A stretch of 64,000 bases of DNA from Blautia faecis (GTDB taxonomy: Bacteria; Bacillota; Clostridia; Lachnospirales; Lachnospiraceae). The translations under genes were made by a program, and so were the position numbers. Every line of letters starts with the position of its first letter. The first letter of the stretch is position 1. Under the pieces are notes generated by a model that had not been told where the DNA came from, ran no database searches, and saw only the letters and a program-made list of their open reading frames with translations. Where the stretch lies: positions 1 through 64,000 of the forward strand of contig NZ_JAJCIA010000005.1 in assembly GCF_020554845.1 (NCBI RefSeq). Direction: 5' to 3'. Below are positions 17,878-27,613 of the stretch, in pieces.

Positions 17878-18948
17878 ATGGAAGAAAAAGTAAAGGCTTT
17901 TCTGGAGCTTGCCACTCAGAAAAAAGCCTCTGATATATTTATTATTGCCGGTCGTCCCCTTTCCGTAAAAATTGACGGAAAGCTCTGTACGCTGGATGGT
18001 TTTGAAGAACGGCTCATGCCTCCGGAGACAGATGAATTTATCCGGATCATTTACAAGCTTGCTCACGACCGGAATATAGAACCTATGCTGGAAACCGGTG
18101 ACGATGACTTTTCCATGGCTATCCCGGGTCTCTCAAGATTTCGTGTAAATACATACCGGCAGCGTGGTTCTCTTGCCGCTGTCATCCGTATTATTGCATT
18201 TAATCTGCCTGATCCGCAGGATCTGCACATTCCTCCAGCTGTTATGGAAGCAGCTGATCTTACCAAGGGAATGGTTCTGATCACAGGTCCTGCCGGAAGC
18301 GGAAAATCTACCACCATGGCTTGTATCATCGACAAGATCAATCACAGCCGTGAAGGCCATATCATCACGTTGGAAGACCCTTTGGAATACCTGCACAGAC
18401 ATGACAAATGCATTGTCAGCCAGCGCGAGATCTGTACGGATACTGCCAATTATCTGGTTTCCCTGCGTGCCACCCTGCGTCAGAGCCCGGATGTGATCCT
18501 TCTTGGAGAAATGCGTGACCACGAGACTATCCAGACTGCCATGACTGCTGCTGAAACCGGACATCTGATTCTTTCCAGCCTTCATACTACCGGAGCTGCC
18601 AATACCATCAGCCGTATTATGGATGTTTTCGAACCCAGCCAGCAGCATCAGATTGCCATTCAGCTTTCCATGGTTCTGCAGACTGTTATTTCCCAACAGC
18701 TGGTGCCGGATGTGAATGGGCACAATATTCCGGTTTTTGAGATCATGAGGCTTACCCCTGCCATTCGAAATATGATCCGCGACAACAAAATTTATCAGAT
18801 TGACGGTGTGATCGCCTCTTCCTCCCAGGCAGACATGAAATCCATGGATAACAGCCTGCTGGAGCTTTATCGAAACCGCCAGATCACAAAAGAAACTGCA
18901 CTTAAATATTCATCTAATCCAGAAATGTTAAAACGGAAGCTCATGTAA
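17878..18948 (+). CDS. PilT-family type IV pilus ATPase
   Basis: A 356-residue hexameric secretion ATPase. Walker A is GPAGSGKSTTMA (about 140), Asp box and Walker B lie in TLEDPLEYLH and DVILLGEMRD, and the His box is ETGHLILSSLHT. The C-terminal AIRNMIRDNKIYQI corresponds to the AIRNLIRE motif diagnostic of PilT-type retraction ATPases. Length and lack of an N-terminal MshEN domain also fit PilT rather than PilB/GspE. It is the only assembly ATPase seen in this operon, five bases after the preceding gene. It may act with a PilB encoded elsewhere, or may itself be the only motor; the sequence cannot decide. Confidence 0.9.
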   Translation: MEEKVKAFLELATQKKASDIFIIAGRPLSVKIDGKLCTLDGFEERLMPPETDEFIRIIYKLAHDRNIEPMLETGDDDFSMAIPGLSRFRVNTYRQRGSLAAVIRIIAFNLPDPQDLHIPPAVMEAADLTKGMVLITGPAGSGKSTTMACIIDKINHSREGHIITLEDPLEYLHRHDKCIVSQREICTDTANYLVSLRATLRQSPDVILLGEMRDHETIQTAMTAAETGHLILSSLHTTGAANTISRIMDVFEPSQQHQIAIQLSMVLQTVISQQLVPDVNGHNIPVFEIMRLTPAIRNMIRDNKIYQIDGVIASSSQADMKSMDNSLLELYRNRQITKETALKYSSNPEMLKRKLM

Positions 18949-18965
18949 TGGGCTTCCGTTTTTTA
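18931..18965 (+). terminator. Intrinsic terminator of the pilus operon
   Basis: AACGGAAGC pairs with GCTTCCGTT and is followed by TTTT. The stem overlaps the pilT stop codon at 18946-18948. Confidence 0.85.
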
Positions 18966-18966
18966 A

Positions 18967-19072
18967 AGCGTGTCTGAAAAAGGCTTTCTGCAAGATGTGC
19001 GTCACAATTCGGGCAAAATATACCGCAAAGTGGGGCGTATAGATTGCGGGAATGCTTTTTCAAACACGCTCT
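18967..19072. repeat. MITE-like dispersed repeat, copy A (internally deleted)
   Basis: It starts AGCGTGTCTGAAAAAGGC and ends TTTTTCAAACACGCT, inverted ends of about 15 bp. Internal blocks (TTCTGCAAGATGTGCGTCAC, TACCGCAAAGTGGGGCGT) match copies B and C, but about 55 bases of the centre, including the GTCGTAGC hairpin, are missing. The remaining sequence to 19181 holds no recognised gene. Confidence 0.8.
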
Positions 19073-19181
19073 AGTATCTAAATATTCTGTCACATAAAAG
19101 CCATCATAGTTTTTACTATAAACTGTCTTCTATTTCACAATGCTTTACTGCAGATTCTGTTTCTTCTCTGTAATTGATTTC

Positions 19182-21884
19182 CTACTTTCTTGTAACAGCC
19201 GCCGATGCTTTATACTTTCCCTTTACAACACCATTTGGCTCTTTTACATAAGCACGCACATAATAACGGTACTTCTTTCCTTTTTTCACCTTCGTATCTG
19301 TCCAGGTGGAAGTTTTTCCCTTCTTAATAGTAGCCGCCAGCTTATATTTTCCGTTTCCGGTTTTTTTGTAAATGTAATAACCATCACACTTCTTCTGTGC
19401 CTTCCACTTTAATTTCAGACCTTTCTTCGTATTGGAAACCGATGAGACGGTCTGCCTGGAGGGTGCTGATTTATACGTTCCACTGGACTTGTAACTGCTT
19501 GCCACTGTTTTCTTATCCACAGTACAATAAGCTCTTACTGTATACTCATAAACGGTAGCTGATTTTATCTTTTTATCTTTGTAGGATGTAGTAGCTACTT
19601 TCTTTATGTTTGCAAGCTTCGTCCATTTTCCAGAGTATGTTTTCCTGTAAACCACATAGCCAGCTGCACCGGAAATCTTATTCCAGTTTACTGTATTGTA
19701 AAGTCCGGAAGAAACCTTCACCGACACTGACGGAGTGGCAAGCACGGTCTTCGCAGCAGCTTCCGCAGTATAATCGGAATATTTCGCAGTACCGTTCACC
19801 ATACTGTACGCACGGATCTTGTATGTATACGTAATTCCCGGCTGAACTTTCGTATCTGTCCAGGAAGTATCTGACCAGGAGGCTGTCTCTACCTTCTGAT
19901 ACTCTCCGCCGGAGGTTCTTCTATAGATCTGATATCCGGAAACTCCAGCTGCTTTACTCCAGGTCAGACTGATCTGGTTATAGGCGTGGGCCGCAGCCTG
20001 AAAGGAAGCAGGTCTGGTTACATTCACTGCACTGCTCAAGGTTCTTGTGTGAGCTTTAATTCTTGCACAGGCACTTGGACTTGTTTTGGAAAAATCACTC
20101 CATCCATTTTTCTCATGGTAACAGAAGCTCTGATCCGCCTCCAGACCAGCCTGAAACTCCACCCAGTCATAAGCACTGTTAGTCTCGCACAAGTATTCCA
20201 CTGTGTCGGAACCGATATTGGTGAGCACTACCGAATACAGGGTTCCATTCATCAGATTTACCTCAGGCACTTCCACTGTGGAAATACCGGCATGTTCCTG
20301 ATAAAAAGTAACCGGATTGGCAAATGCCGGAGTTCCGCTTACCGGATTGCTCTTATCCTTCAGATTTGTATAAATCTGAATGCTGTAGCTTCCTCCGTCA
20401 GTGTAAGTAGCCAGAACCACTTCTCCAAGGGCTTCTCCATTCCCATTTCCGGCTTTTGCCTGAAAAACATTGGCAATAGAGGAAATCCCACTGCTGCCGG
20501 AAGGATACAGCTTCAGCTTGCTCAGTGCACTGGAACCGTCATAGAAATAGTTGTTCCGGTACTTCGGACTGGTGGTGGCTTCTGCTGCCACAATATTATA
20601 ATTACATTTATTCTCATAGGAAATATAAAAATAACCGGCTTCTCCCCAGTCATCTCCCCAGCTGTTTCTGGCAATCCATGCCCCGTTTGAAGTAACATTG
20701 CTGGCAGAATTGAAATTTTCCCTGGAATAATTGTCATCCCAGCCAATCAGGGTTACTGCATGATTCACGCCTGCACTTCCCGGGTAGCTGTATGCATACG
20801 TATACGGATTATAATAGGTATCATACATTCCAAAGGACATGGAAACAGATCCATATTCTGATATCAGACTTTTAATGTTATTTACAGAATAAGAGGAAAA
20901 CGCCGCATTTTCCAGATATGCTGTGGTCTGGTATGCCATTTGGGAGGACGGCACCTTGTCAGAGTCCAGAGTATGATCTGCATTTGTCTCATAAGGAACC
21001 TGGGATTCCAAAGCCATACCGCTCCACGTACTCAGGAAAATGGCAGCCAGGGTCTGATTTCCTCCATCTCTGTAGGAATGGAGAATCTCGTTTTTGTCAT
21101 TAGCTGTATTTCCAAGGGGATCGTTCATTCGGTGGGCAAAGAAATATGCCAGATGTTCTTCTGACAGATCAAACAGTCCAGCTCCTGCCTGCAAAAATGA
21201 GATTTCCAGGTTGGCAGCCAATGTGTATGCCCAGCACATATTGGAAGGCTTTTGATTCCTTACCGGGATGGAAATACTGCTTCGGGGATCGTATTTCGCA
21301 GGATAAGACGCAGCTCTGGCAGCACCTACGCTTCCTGTATCACCATTCCCGTTGCCAGATGGCGGGTCTACATAGCTTATGGGCTGCAGCTCACGGATCG
21401 GCTCCAACTGAGCCTCAATCTCCGCATCGGTCAGATCGTCTTCACTTTTCTCTTCTTCGGCAGAATCCGGATCCATGCTGCCAAAGCCAGAATCTTGTTC
21501 CTGAAGTTCATCAGTACCACCATCTGAGAAACCGTCTGACAGGTCTTCCGATTGGGAGGGATTTCCATCTGTCATGCCTGTGAAGCTGGCATCGTTTTCC
21601 GTACTTCCATTGCCAGCCTGACCGGCATCATCTAAAGTGCTTTCGCTCCCTGACAGATCATCACCTGCTGAAAAATCATCCTGCACATAAGACTCTTCCG
21701 CAGCCATCTTATCAGACGACACAGCGGATACAGTGTCTCCTGCATTTTCCATTTCCGCACTTTCTGTCCAGACCATACCCTGCCCGGCAATATCTGCTGC
21801 CTGAATGGGCAAGCCTGTAAAAATCAGGGACTGGGCAAGTAACAGACTTACAGCTGCTTTTTTCAATAATTTCTTATATTTCAT
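19182..21884 (-). CDS. Secreted papain-like (C1 family) cysteine protease with C-terminal fibronectin III-like modules
   Basis: A 900-residue secreted protein. The signal peptide is about 1-30 (LLLAQSLIFTGLPIQAA), followed by an acidic low-complexity pro-region (about 40-165). The C1 protease domain (about 195-440) has catalytic Cys217 in SNMCWAY, His375 in GVNHAVTLIGWDD and Asn407 in ARNSWGDDWG, with the usual Gln in VRNQKPS. A beta-rich segment (about 440-620) is followed by three fibronectin III-like modules (about 625-900), with conserved patterns such as GVSGYQIYRRTSGGEYQKV and YKIRAYSMVNG. It probably degrades or processes proteins at or outside the cell surface. It appears to be a single-gene unit between copy A of the repeat and hisC. 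Confidence 0.88.
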   Translation of the reverse strand: MKYKKLLKKAAVSLLLAQSLIFTGLPIQAADIAGQGMVWTESAEMENAGDTVSAVSSDKMAAEESYVQDDFSAGDDLSGSESTLDDAGQAGNGSTENDASFTGMTDGNPSQSEDLSDGFSDGGTDELQEQDSGFGSMDPDSAEEEKSEDDLTDAEIEAQLEPIRELQPISYVDPPSGNGNGDTGSVGAARAASYPAKYDPRSSISIPVRNQKPSNMCWAYTLAANLEISFLQAGAGLFDLSEEHLAYFFAHRMNDPLGNTANDKNEILHSYRDGGNQTLAAIFLSTWSGMALESQVPYETNADHTLDSDKVPSSQMAYQTTAYLENAAFSSYSVNNIKSLISEYGSVSMSFGMYDTYYNPYTYAYSYPGSAGVNHAVTLIGWDDNYSRENFNSASNVTSNGAWIARNSWGDDWGEAGYFYISYENKCNYNIVAAEATTSPKYRNNYFYDGSSALSKLKLYPSGSSGISSIANVFQAKAGNGNGEALGEVVLATYTDGGSYSIQIYTNLKDKSNPVSGTPAFANPVTFYQEHAGISTVEVPEVNLMNGTLYSVVLTNIGSDTVEYLCETNSAYDWVEFQAGLEADQSFCYHEKNGWSDFSKTSPSACARIKAHTRTLSSAVNVTRPASFQAAAHAYNQISLTWSKAAGVSGYQIYRRTSGGEYQKVETASWSDTSWTDTKVQPGITYTYKIRAYSMVNGTAKYSDYTAEAAAKTVLATPSVSVKVSSGLYNTVNWNKISGAAGYVVYRKTYSGKWTKLANIKKVATTSYKDKKIKSATVYEYTVRAYCTVDKKTVASSYKSSGTYKSAPSRQTVSSVSNTKKGLKLKWKAQKKCDGYYIYKKTGNGKYKLAATIKKGKTSTWTDTKVKKGKKYRYYVRAYVKEPNGVVKGKYKASAAVTRK

Positions 21885-21996
21885 ATTTACTCCTGTCGTT
21901 CTGAGCTTCCTGTTCCGAAGTATTTTTCACACAGGCTCCAGAGTGTATTTAAAAAATCACCAGAACAGAATTTTCGTTCAAACAGATATTTTTCAC

Positions 21997-23061
21997 TTAT
22001 TTATGATTTTTTAGATATTTTTCCAGAAAATGTATTAATTTCTCCATTTCTTCCTGAGTCCCTACAGTGATCCGCAAATGATTGTCAATCCTCGGCTTCG
22101 GGAAGTATCTTACATAAATATGCTCCTGACGAAGGGCCTCAAAAATTTCTTTGGCCGGACAGCTTTTGTGAGAAGCAAAGATAAAGTTGGTCTTAGAATC
22201 CGGGAATGTGAAACCAAGAGCAGCCAGTTCTTTCTTCGCCCATTCTCTGGTAGCAATGATCTTCTCACAGGTTTCTGTAAAATATGCCTTGTCCTGGATA
22301 GCTGCCACACCGGTTACAAGAGTGGTACGATCCATAGTGTAGGAATTGAAGGAATATTTTACATCGTTCAGAAATCTGATCAGCTGTGGATTGCCGCATG
22401 CAAAGCCGATACGCATTCCAGCCATGGAACGGGATTTGGAGAAGGTCTGGACTACCAGGAGATTGTCATATTTCTCTATAAGCTCCAGTGCTGATTTCGC
22501 TCCAAAATCTACATATGCTTCATCTACGATCACAATGACGTCCCGGTTGTGTAAGAGAATCTCCTCGATGTCACTGAGGGGCAGCTCCACTCCTGTAGGT
22601 GCATTGGGGTTCGGAAAAATAATTCCGCCGTTTTCTCCGAAGTAATCTTCTTTGCGGATACAGAAGTTCTCATCAAGAGCTTTACATTCATATGGGATTC
22701 TGAAAAGATCCGCCCATACGTCATAGAAAGAATAGGTGATATCTGGAAAAAGGATCGGTTTATCTGAGTTAAAGAAGGTGAGGAAGCTCATGGCAAGTAC
22801 ATCATCTGAGCCAACACCTACAAAAACCTGTTCGTCTTTCAGCCCATAGTTACAGGCAATTGCGTGTACCAGGTCGCCAGCTGTAGGGTCCGGATAAAGG
22901 CGGAGGGTATCTGGCTGAATCCCGTGTAATGCTTTCTCCACGCCTGGTGCAGGGGGATATGGGTTCTCGTTTGTGTTCAGCTTGATCATGTCCGGCTGAT
23001 TGGGCTGCTCGCCGGGTGTATAAGGTACTACTTTACGAATGTTTGCTTCCCATGTATTCAT
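21997..23061 (-). CDS. hisC: Histidinol-phosphate aminotransferase
   Basis: A 354-residue PLP-dependent class I/II aminotransferase. It converts imidazole-acetol phosphate to histidinol phosphate in histidine synthesis. Visible motifs are LNTNENPYPPAPGV near the N-terminus, VGVGSDDVL, the Asp of IVDEAYVDFG and the PLP lysine in VVQTFSKSRSMAGMRIGFA. The last also contains the Arg region. GAGGATGG precedes ATG 23061. No other his gene lies nearby, so it is detached from the rest of the pathway. A related aromatic or cobalamin-type aminotransferase cannot be fully excluded, although the N-terminal ENPYP motif favours HisC. Confidence 0.9.
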   Translation of the reverse strand: MNTWEANIRKVVPYTPGEQPNQPDMIKLNTNENPYPPAPGVEKALHGIQPDTLRLYPDPTAGDLVHAIACNYGLKDEQVFVGVGSDDVLAMSFLTFFNSDKPILFPDITYSFYDVWADLFRIPYECKALDENFCIRKEDYFGENGGIIFPNPNAPTGVELPLSDIEEILLHNRDVIVIVDEAYVDFGAKSALELIEKYDNLLVVQTFSKSRSMAGMRIGFACGNPQLIRFLNDVKYSFNSYTMDRTTLVTGVAAIQDKAYFTETCEKIIATREWAKKELAALGFTFPDSKTNFIFASHKSCPAKEIFEALRQEHIYVRYFPKPRIDNHLRITVGTQEEMEKLIHFLEKYLKNHK

Positions 23062-23178
23062 TTCGGTCCATCCTCGCTTCTTCGTATTTTTATTATAATT
23101 TCTTTTTGAAAAAATCTGTAGTATGCATGTTTCTGCATAGTTATTAGTATTTTACTTTTTTCCTTGGAGTTTGTCAAA

Positions 23179-23364
23179 TTAGGTATCTTTGTCTTCGGGA
23201 TTGCAAGCGATGTTTAAATCTGAGCCATCACAAACTAATAATTGATAGCCATTGTATTTTTTCTCAAGAGTAAAAGAAGCATTGAATTCATGAAACAAAA
23301 ATGCCCAAGTTTCCAAAAGAAGTATTTTTGGAAAACAGCCATGGAACGGTAGCCATTTCACCAA
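23179..23364 (-). pseudogene. IS4-like transposase fragment
   Basis: About 61 codons containing FLFHEFNASF, then YNGYQLLVCDGSDLNIACNP. This resembles the segment around the first catalytic Asp of IS4-family DDE transposases. Both ends are missing: no start with a ribosome-binding site is seen, and the frame stops immediately after EDKDT, where the family continues. It is a short relic of an insertion sequence. The surrounding stretch 23062-23524 holds no other gene. Confidence 0.6.
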
Positions 23365-23463
23365 TCAAAGACAATAATTGTTTTTTCACCTGTTCTGCAA
23401 ATATCATAGACGAAAAGTGGGAAAAACCAGCTTTTTTTCAAAAACTGGGAAACGCGGTTTAGC

Positions 23464-23513
23464 AAAAAACCTCCAATTATGGAAACATCAGCATTTCCAA
23501 AATTGGAGGTTTT
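23464..23513. terminator. Strong terminator after pgmB-like gene
   Basis: AAAACCTCCAATT and AATTGGAGGTTTT, extended inward by TGGAAA and TTTCCA, form a long stem with A/T runs on both flanks. It lies just downstream of the minus-strand HAD gene and ends the carbohydrate operon. Confidence 0.85.
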
Positions 23514-23524
23514 CTCATTCATTT

Positions 23525-24160
23525 TCAGGCTCCCAGTGTCAGGAGCTCTCCAAAACTCTGAATCTTCACATCAGCAGCCGCATATCCAGCTGCAATCCCA
23601 ATTCCCACAGCCTGCATTCCCGCGCTCTTCGCTGCGTCAATTCCAGCATAAGCATCTTCCACCACATAACAATCCTCAGGCTTTTCTCCAAGGAACTCTG
23701 CTGCTCTCAAAAATACTTCCGGATCCGGTTTGGACTTGGTAATATTCGTTCCATCGGAGATCGCATCAAATGCATCCAACAGTTGAACCTTTTCCAGGAT
23801 AAATTTTGCGTTCTTACTGGAAGAGCCAAGTGCCAGCTTATACCCCCTGTTATGTAATTCCGCAAGAGTTCTTCTTACATCTTCCGTCACATCAGCCGGT
23901 GTCATGGATGCCAGAAGCTCTCTGTAAGTATTGTTCTTACTCTCCATCAGTTCTGCTTTTTTCTCCTTGGAAAGAGCCGGTCCTTCATATCTCTCCAGAA
24001 TAATTTCCAGGCTCTCCGATCTGCTCACACCGCGAAGACGGTTATTTATGGTCTCATCAAAATAAATTCCCATTTCATCCGCCATCTTTTTCCACGCCTG
24101 ATAGTGAAATTTGTCAGTGAAAACAATAACACCATCTAAATCAAATATAAAAGCTTTCAT
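23525..24160 (-). CDS. pgmB: Beta-phosphoglucomutase-like HAD hydrolase
   Basis: A 211-residue HAD-superfamily protein. Motif I is FDLDGVIVFTD, with the nucleophile and acid/base Asp. The cap has GVSRSESLEIIL, motif II is LGSSSKNAK, and motif III/IV is KSKPDPEVFL and CYVVEDAYAGIDAAKSAG. The cap motif and the DLDGV-TD spacing match beta-phosphoglucomutase, which interconverts beta-glucose-1-phosphate and glucose-6-phosphate after disaccharide phosphorolysis. The start is set at ATG 24160, where GGAG lies seven bases upstream, rather than at in-frame starts further upstream. It is the last gene of the ABC/GH78/GH3 operon; no disaccharide phosphorylase is present here, so its real substrate may differ. 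Confidence 0.82.
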   Translation of the reverse strand: MKAFIFDLDGVIVFTDKFHYQAWKKMADEMGIYFDETINNRLRGVSRSESLEIILERYEGPALSKEKKAELMESKNNTYRELLASMTPADVTEDVRRTLAELHNRGYKLALGSSSKNAKFILEKVQLLDAFDAISDGTNITKSKPDPEVFLRAAEFLGEKPEDCYVVEDAYAGIDAAKSAGMQAVGIGIAAGYAAADVKIQSFGELLTLGA

Positions 24161-24210
24161 ATATTTCTCCATTCCGTTAACAACTGCAAATAAACCTGCC
24201 AGCAATCATC

Positions 24211-25968
24211 TTAAATATAATTTTTCCCACACAAAGGATCCGCCGGACTTACCCCTGTAAATTCCGAGCGTCCCATAATCTTATCCATTGCTGCCTGAAT
24301 AAATTCCGGGTTCCCACTGTATGTATTAATGTAAGTTTTCACCATCGGTGCATCAAACAGATGGAATGGATAAGCTGTAGAAATCATCAGCGCCGGAATC
24401 TCCGGAGCAAACCAGGGTGCATCATCTCCAAGCCCGAAGCACACATTCCAATTCAAGCGAAGAGTGGTATTATTGGAAGCATTTTCCATGTTACAGATAT
24501 AAACATACAAGTCGTAGTCCTGCTTCATCTCCTCCACACTTCGGTACATTTCGTGCATCAGTTTTCCTTTTTCCGGTGTCATACCTGCCGGATTCACGAA
24601 ATCTTCCATAGAGATAGATACCCGGCGGTCACGGACCGTCACCTGGAAGCCTTCCTGCTCAAACTTCTCTTTCCATGACTGCACAAAAGCATTCTCTGGA
24701 TCCAGATCTTTCTGGATTACATTCAGATAAACCCGCTTGTATTTCTTAGGGGAAATTGGAAGCAGTTCCTGCTCATCCCTTACCAGAGTTATTGCCTGGT
24801 CTGCCACCTTTTTCGCCCAGCTTTTGTGCTTCTCACAGCCCACAATTTCCAACGCCTCTTTTTCTGGAACCAGAGTGCCCTCCGCTTTCTTCTTATGAAG
24901 CCCCAGTGACGCTTTTGTGGCCAGAATTCTGAGAACTGCCTCATCCAGTCTATCCATGCTCAAATTTCTAGTTTTCGCACCAGCCAGAAGATATCCAAAA
25001 TCCTCTTCCAGACTTTTGTTGAACAAAATCATGTCACAGCCTGCATTGATTGCCTGAACAATCGCCTCGCTGCGCTTCATAGCTGCGGTAAACCCAACCA
25101 TAGGTGTTGCGTCTGTGCTGATCAGCCCGTTAAATCCCAGCTTTCCTCTGAGAAGCCCAGTAAGAAGCTCCTTGGATAAAGAAGCCGGACGCAGCATCTC
25201 TTCCCTGGTTGCCTGGGGATTGAGCGCCTTCACATAAGCAGGCTGGGCAATATGCCCTACCATCACGGTCTTCGCACCTTTCTTTATCAGATTCCCATAA
25301 ACATATCCATAGGTTTCATCCCATTTTTCTGTAGAAAAAGAATTAACACTTGTAAGAATATGCTGATCTCTTTCATCCACCCCATCTCCTGGAAAATGTT
25401 TGATAGCAACAGCCACACCGCATTCATCTGCTCCCTTCATATATTCCAGGGCAAAATCCAGCACCTTCTTTGGATCACTTCCAAAAGTTCTTACATTGGT
25501 AATGGGATTGTGAAAATCATAATTAATATCCACAATAGGCGCAAAAGACCAGTTCAGCCCCAAAGCTGCACCCTCTTTGCAGGCGGTATATCCCATTCGG
25601 TATCCATTTTCCGGATCATCTGTAGCCGCCACTGCCATAGGTTTTCCGAAGGAAGTTCCCTCATAGGCAAGTCCGTCTCCGCCTGCTTCCGTATTAGCCG
25701 CAAGTAGCAGCGGAATATTGGAAAACGCCTGCAGCTTTCTATAAATATCCTGAATATTTTCCGCGCTGTCTGCACGATACATCAGACCACCCACCTGAAT
25801 ATCCTGGGTAAAATGCTTCAGCGTTTCTTCCTCTCCGTTGAACCCCATGGGGCAAAATACCTGTCCGCATTTCTGCTCCAGACTCATATTTTTCCAGGTA
25901 TCCAGAACCCAATTTTCTCCTTCTTCATCCAGAAAAAAAGGATTTCCTTTCATATCGATCTCTGTCAT
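24211..25968 (-). CDS. Glycoside hydrolase family 3 protein (beta-N-acetylhexosaminidase-like)
   Basis: A 585-residue, probably cytoplasmic GH3 enzyme with no signal peptide. The N-terminal TIM barrel contains AIKHFPGDGVDERDQH, corresponding to the KHFPGHG-D-H motif, and LISTDATPMVGF, with the predicted Asp nucleophile. A C-terminal alpha/beta domain follows (about 390-585). The motif layout is closer to the NagZ-like branch than to beta-glucosidases. Exact glycosidic specificity cannot be given. The start overlaps the stop of the upstream GH78-like gene by one base, and AAAGGGGAA precedes ATG. It is expected to cleave oligosaccharides imported by the ABC transporter encoded upstream. Confidence 0.87.
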   Translation of the reverse strand: MTEIDMKGNPFFLDEEGENWVLDTWKNMSLEQKCGQVFCPMGFNGEEETLKHFTQDIQVGGLMYRADSAENIQDIYRKLQAFSNIPLLLAANTEAGGDGLAYEGTSFGKPMAVAATDDPENGYRMGYTACKEGAALGLNWSFAPIVDINYDFHNPITNVRTFGSDPKKVLDFALEYMKGADECGVAVAIKHFPGDGVDERDQHILTSVNSFSTEKWDETYGYVYGNLIKKGAKTVMVGHIAQPAYVKALNPQATREEMLRPASLSKELLTGLLRGKLGFNGLISTDATPMVGFTAAMKRSEAIVQAINAGCDMILFNKSLEEDFGYLLAGAKTRNLSMDRLDEAVLRILATKASLGLHKKKAEGTLVPEKEALEIVGCEKHKSWAKKVADQAITLVRDEQELLPISPKKYKRVYLNVIQKDLDPENAFVQSWKEKFEQEGFQVTVRDRRVSISMEDFVNPAGMTPEKGKLMHEMYRSVEEMKQDYDLYVYICNMENASNNTTLRLNWNVCFGLGDDAPWFAPEIPALMISTAYPFHLFDAPMVKTYINTYSGNPEFIQAAMDKIMGRSEFTGVSPADPLCGKNYI

Positions 25969-27527
25969 TATTTTTCCCCTTTCAATGAGCCGTCTGCTGT
26001 AAAATACTTTCTAAGAAAATACGCCGGGCCACAGCTCCAGGCATGGCAGTAGCTGTTCACGATGGTGCCGCCATATGGTGATTCTGAAGGGTTTTCCGGA
26101 TTATATAATTCCCAGAATGTATCCGCTCCCAGATCGGTCATGCCGCCCCAGTATGCTTCCATTTTCTGCAGAGCCATTTTTTTCTCCCCCACAAGAAGCA
26201 GCGCCGCAATATAATTGTGATACATGTATGGCGTCACCATTTTTTCAGCTTCCGAAATGGTCTCCACCCTGCGCAGAAGATTTACTGCTGCCTGGTCTTC
26301 AATCGCCTCTCCCAAAATCATCCACACCTGGGAAGCAACTGAAACCTGTCTTTCTTTTCCACTGATGTAGCATTGTTTTTCTCCATCCCAGAGATATAAA
26401 TTCGCCGCATTTCTGCACTCACAGTAAAGCTCCGCCAGTTTTTCCTCCGTCATAACATCTCCTAGCACCTGGGCAATCCGGATAGCTGCACTAAGCGCAT
26501 AAAGAAAAATCCCCTGGGCAGACGCCTGTTTATTCAGATTCAGATTCCAATCCACAAAGCACCAGCCCAGCACATCTGAATCTCCTACCAACATTTTCTC
26601 ATCCAGCTGCTCTTCTGCCAGTTCGATCTGTCTTAATGCTACAGGCCATAACTCCTGCAAAGTTTCCTTATCCTTTGTAGCTTCGTAATAGTCCCAAAGT
26701 GTGTTTATGAAAAACAGGGAATAATCAAACATCTGGGTATCATCCACTTCCGGTTCCGGGGAAAGAAACAAGCACGCCCCCATCCTTCCTTTTTCCATAG
26801 GAAGTGCTGCAAACAGATACAGGCAGGCTTTCACCATATCATTATTGTTATAAGTTTCATAATTGGTCAGTGCCTGGATACGAAGATCTCCCATCCACAG
26901 TCTGCGGTCTCTCTTCGGACCGTCCTCAAACACCTGCTGCATACAATTGTGAAGGGTTCTGCATGCGATCTGATCCATTTTTGCCAGCTTATGATTCTGC
27001 GCCTTAAATGCGGAAAGCTCCTGGTCTTTCGCAGAAGAAACAGCGGTACAAAAAGCATCTTCCACAACAAGATCAAACTTGGAACTAATATCCAGAACCT
27101 CGATCATCACATACCTGAACGCATATCTCCTTGGCAGGCGCAGCTGGGAAGGAACCACATCCACATGGAGCTGTTCCTCTTCGATCCAAGAAGAACAGAT
27201 CCAGCCCTGATAGCTTTTTCCATCTTCAAAAAGCTCCGTCGCATTTTCTGCAAAGTGAAGCTTCAGCCACACAGGCGCGTCTGGATGACTCCCCCTGTAA
27301 TTCAGATTTAAAGTCAGATACCCAACCTGATGATTTCCAAAATCCAGGCATACCCGGCTTCCCTTTTTCAAAACTCTCTTTCTGTAATCAACTGCCTGCT
27401 CAATGACAATACTGTTATCATTTTTATAAAGTTCTACTGTCTGCACTGCATCTACTTTTGTCTCAACCAGATCCGGAAGCAGATTTAATGCTTTATTCAA
27501 CAATTTCTGATTTTTCATTTCAGCCAT
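25968..27527 (-). CDS. GH78-like alpha-L-rhamnosidase-family protein
   Basis: A 519-residue protein with an N-terminal beta-sandwich (about 30-165) and an (alpha/alpha)6 barrel (about 190-480). The segment EDGPKRDRRLWMGDLRIQ matches the DCPxRDER-GDxR signature of GH78 rhamnosidases, and WCFVDWNLNLNK and DTFWELYNPENPSE match later catalytic-barrel motifs. It is shorter than most GH78 enzymes (over 700 residues), lacking extra beta domains, and lacks a signal peptide. Hence it probably acts in the cytoplasm on short imported glycosides. It is followed with a one-base overlap by the GH3 gene. Rhamnose specificity is inferred from family only. Confidence 0.75.
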   Translation of the reverse strand: MAEMKNQKLLNKALNLLPDLVETKVDAVQTVELYKNDNSIVIEQAVDYRKRVLKKGSRVCLDFGNHQVGYLTLNLNYRGSHPDAPVWLKLHFAENATELFEDGKSYQGWICSSWIEEEQLHVDVVPSQLRLPRRYAFRYVMIEVLDISSKFDLVVEDAFCTAVSSAKDQELSAFKAQNHKLAKMDQIACRTLHNCMQQVFEDGPKRDRRLWMGDLRIQALTNYETYNNNDMVKACLYLFAALPMEKGRMGACLFLSPEPEVDDTQMFDYSLFFINTLWDYYEATKDKETLQELWPVALRQIELAEEQLDEKMLVGDSDVLGWCFVDWNLNLNKQASAQGIFLYALSAAIRIAQVLGDVMTEEKLAELYCECRNAANLYLWDGEKQCYISGKERQVSVASQVWMILGEAIEDQAAVNLLRRVETISEAEKMVTPYMYHNYIAALLLVGEKKMALQKMEAYWGGMTDLGADTFWELYNPENPSESPYGGTIVNSYCHAWSCGPAYFLRKYFTADGSLKGEK

Positions 27528-27613
27528 AAAAACCTCTTGTCACATAGAATTTTGTCAAAATTGTTATAAAAATGCGACCCTACGGAGTTTTCCGGCAGGG
27601 CCGCTGCAATCTC

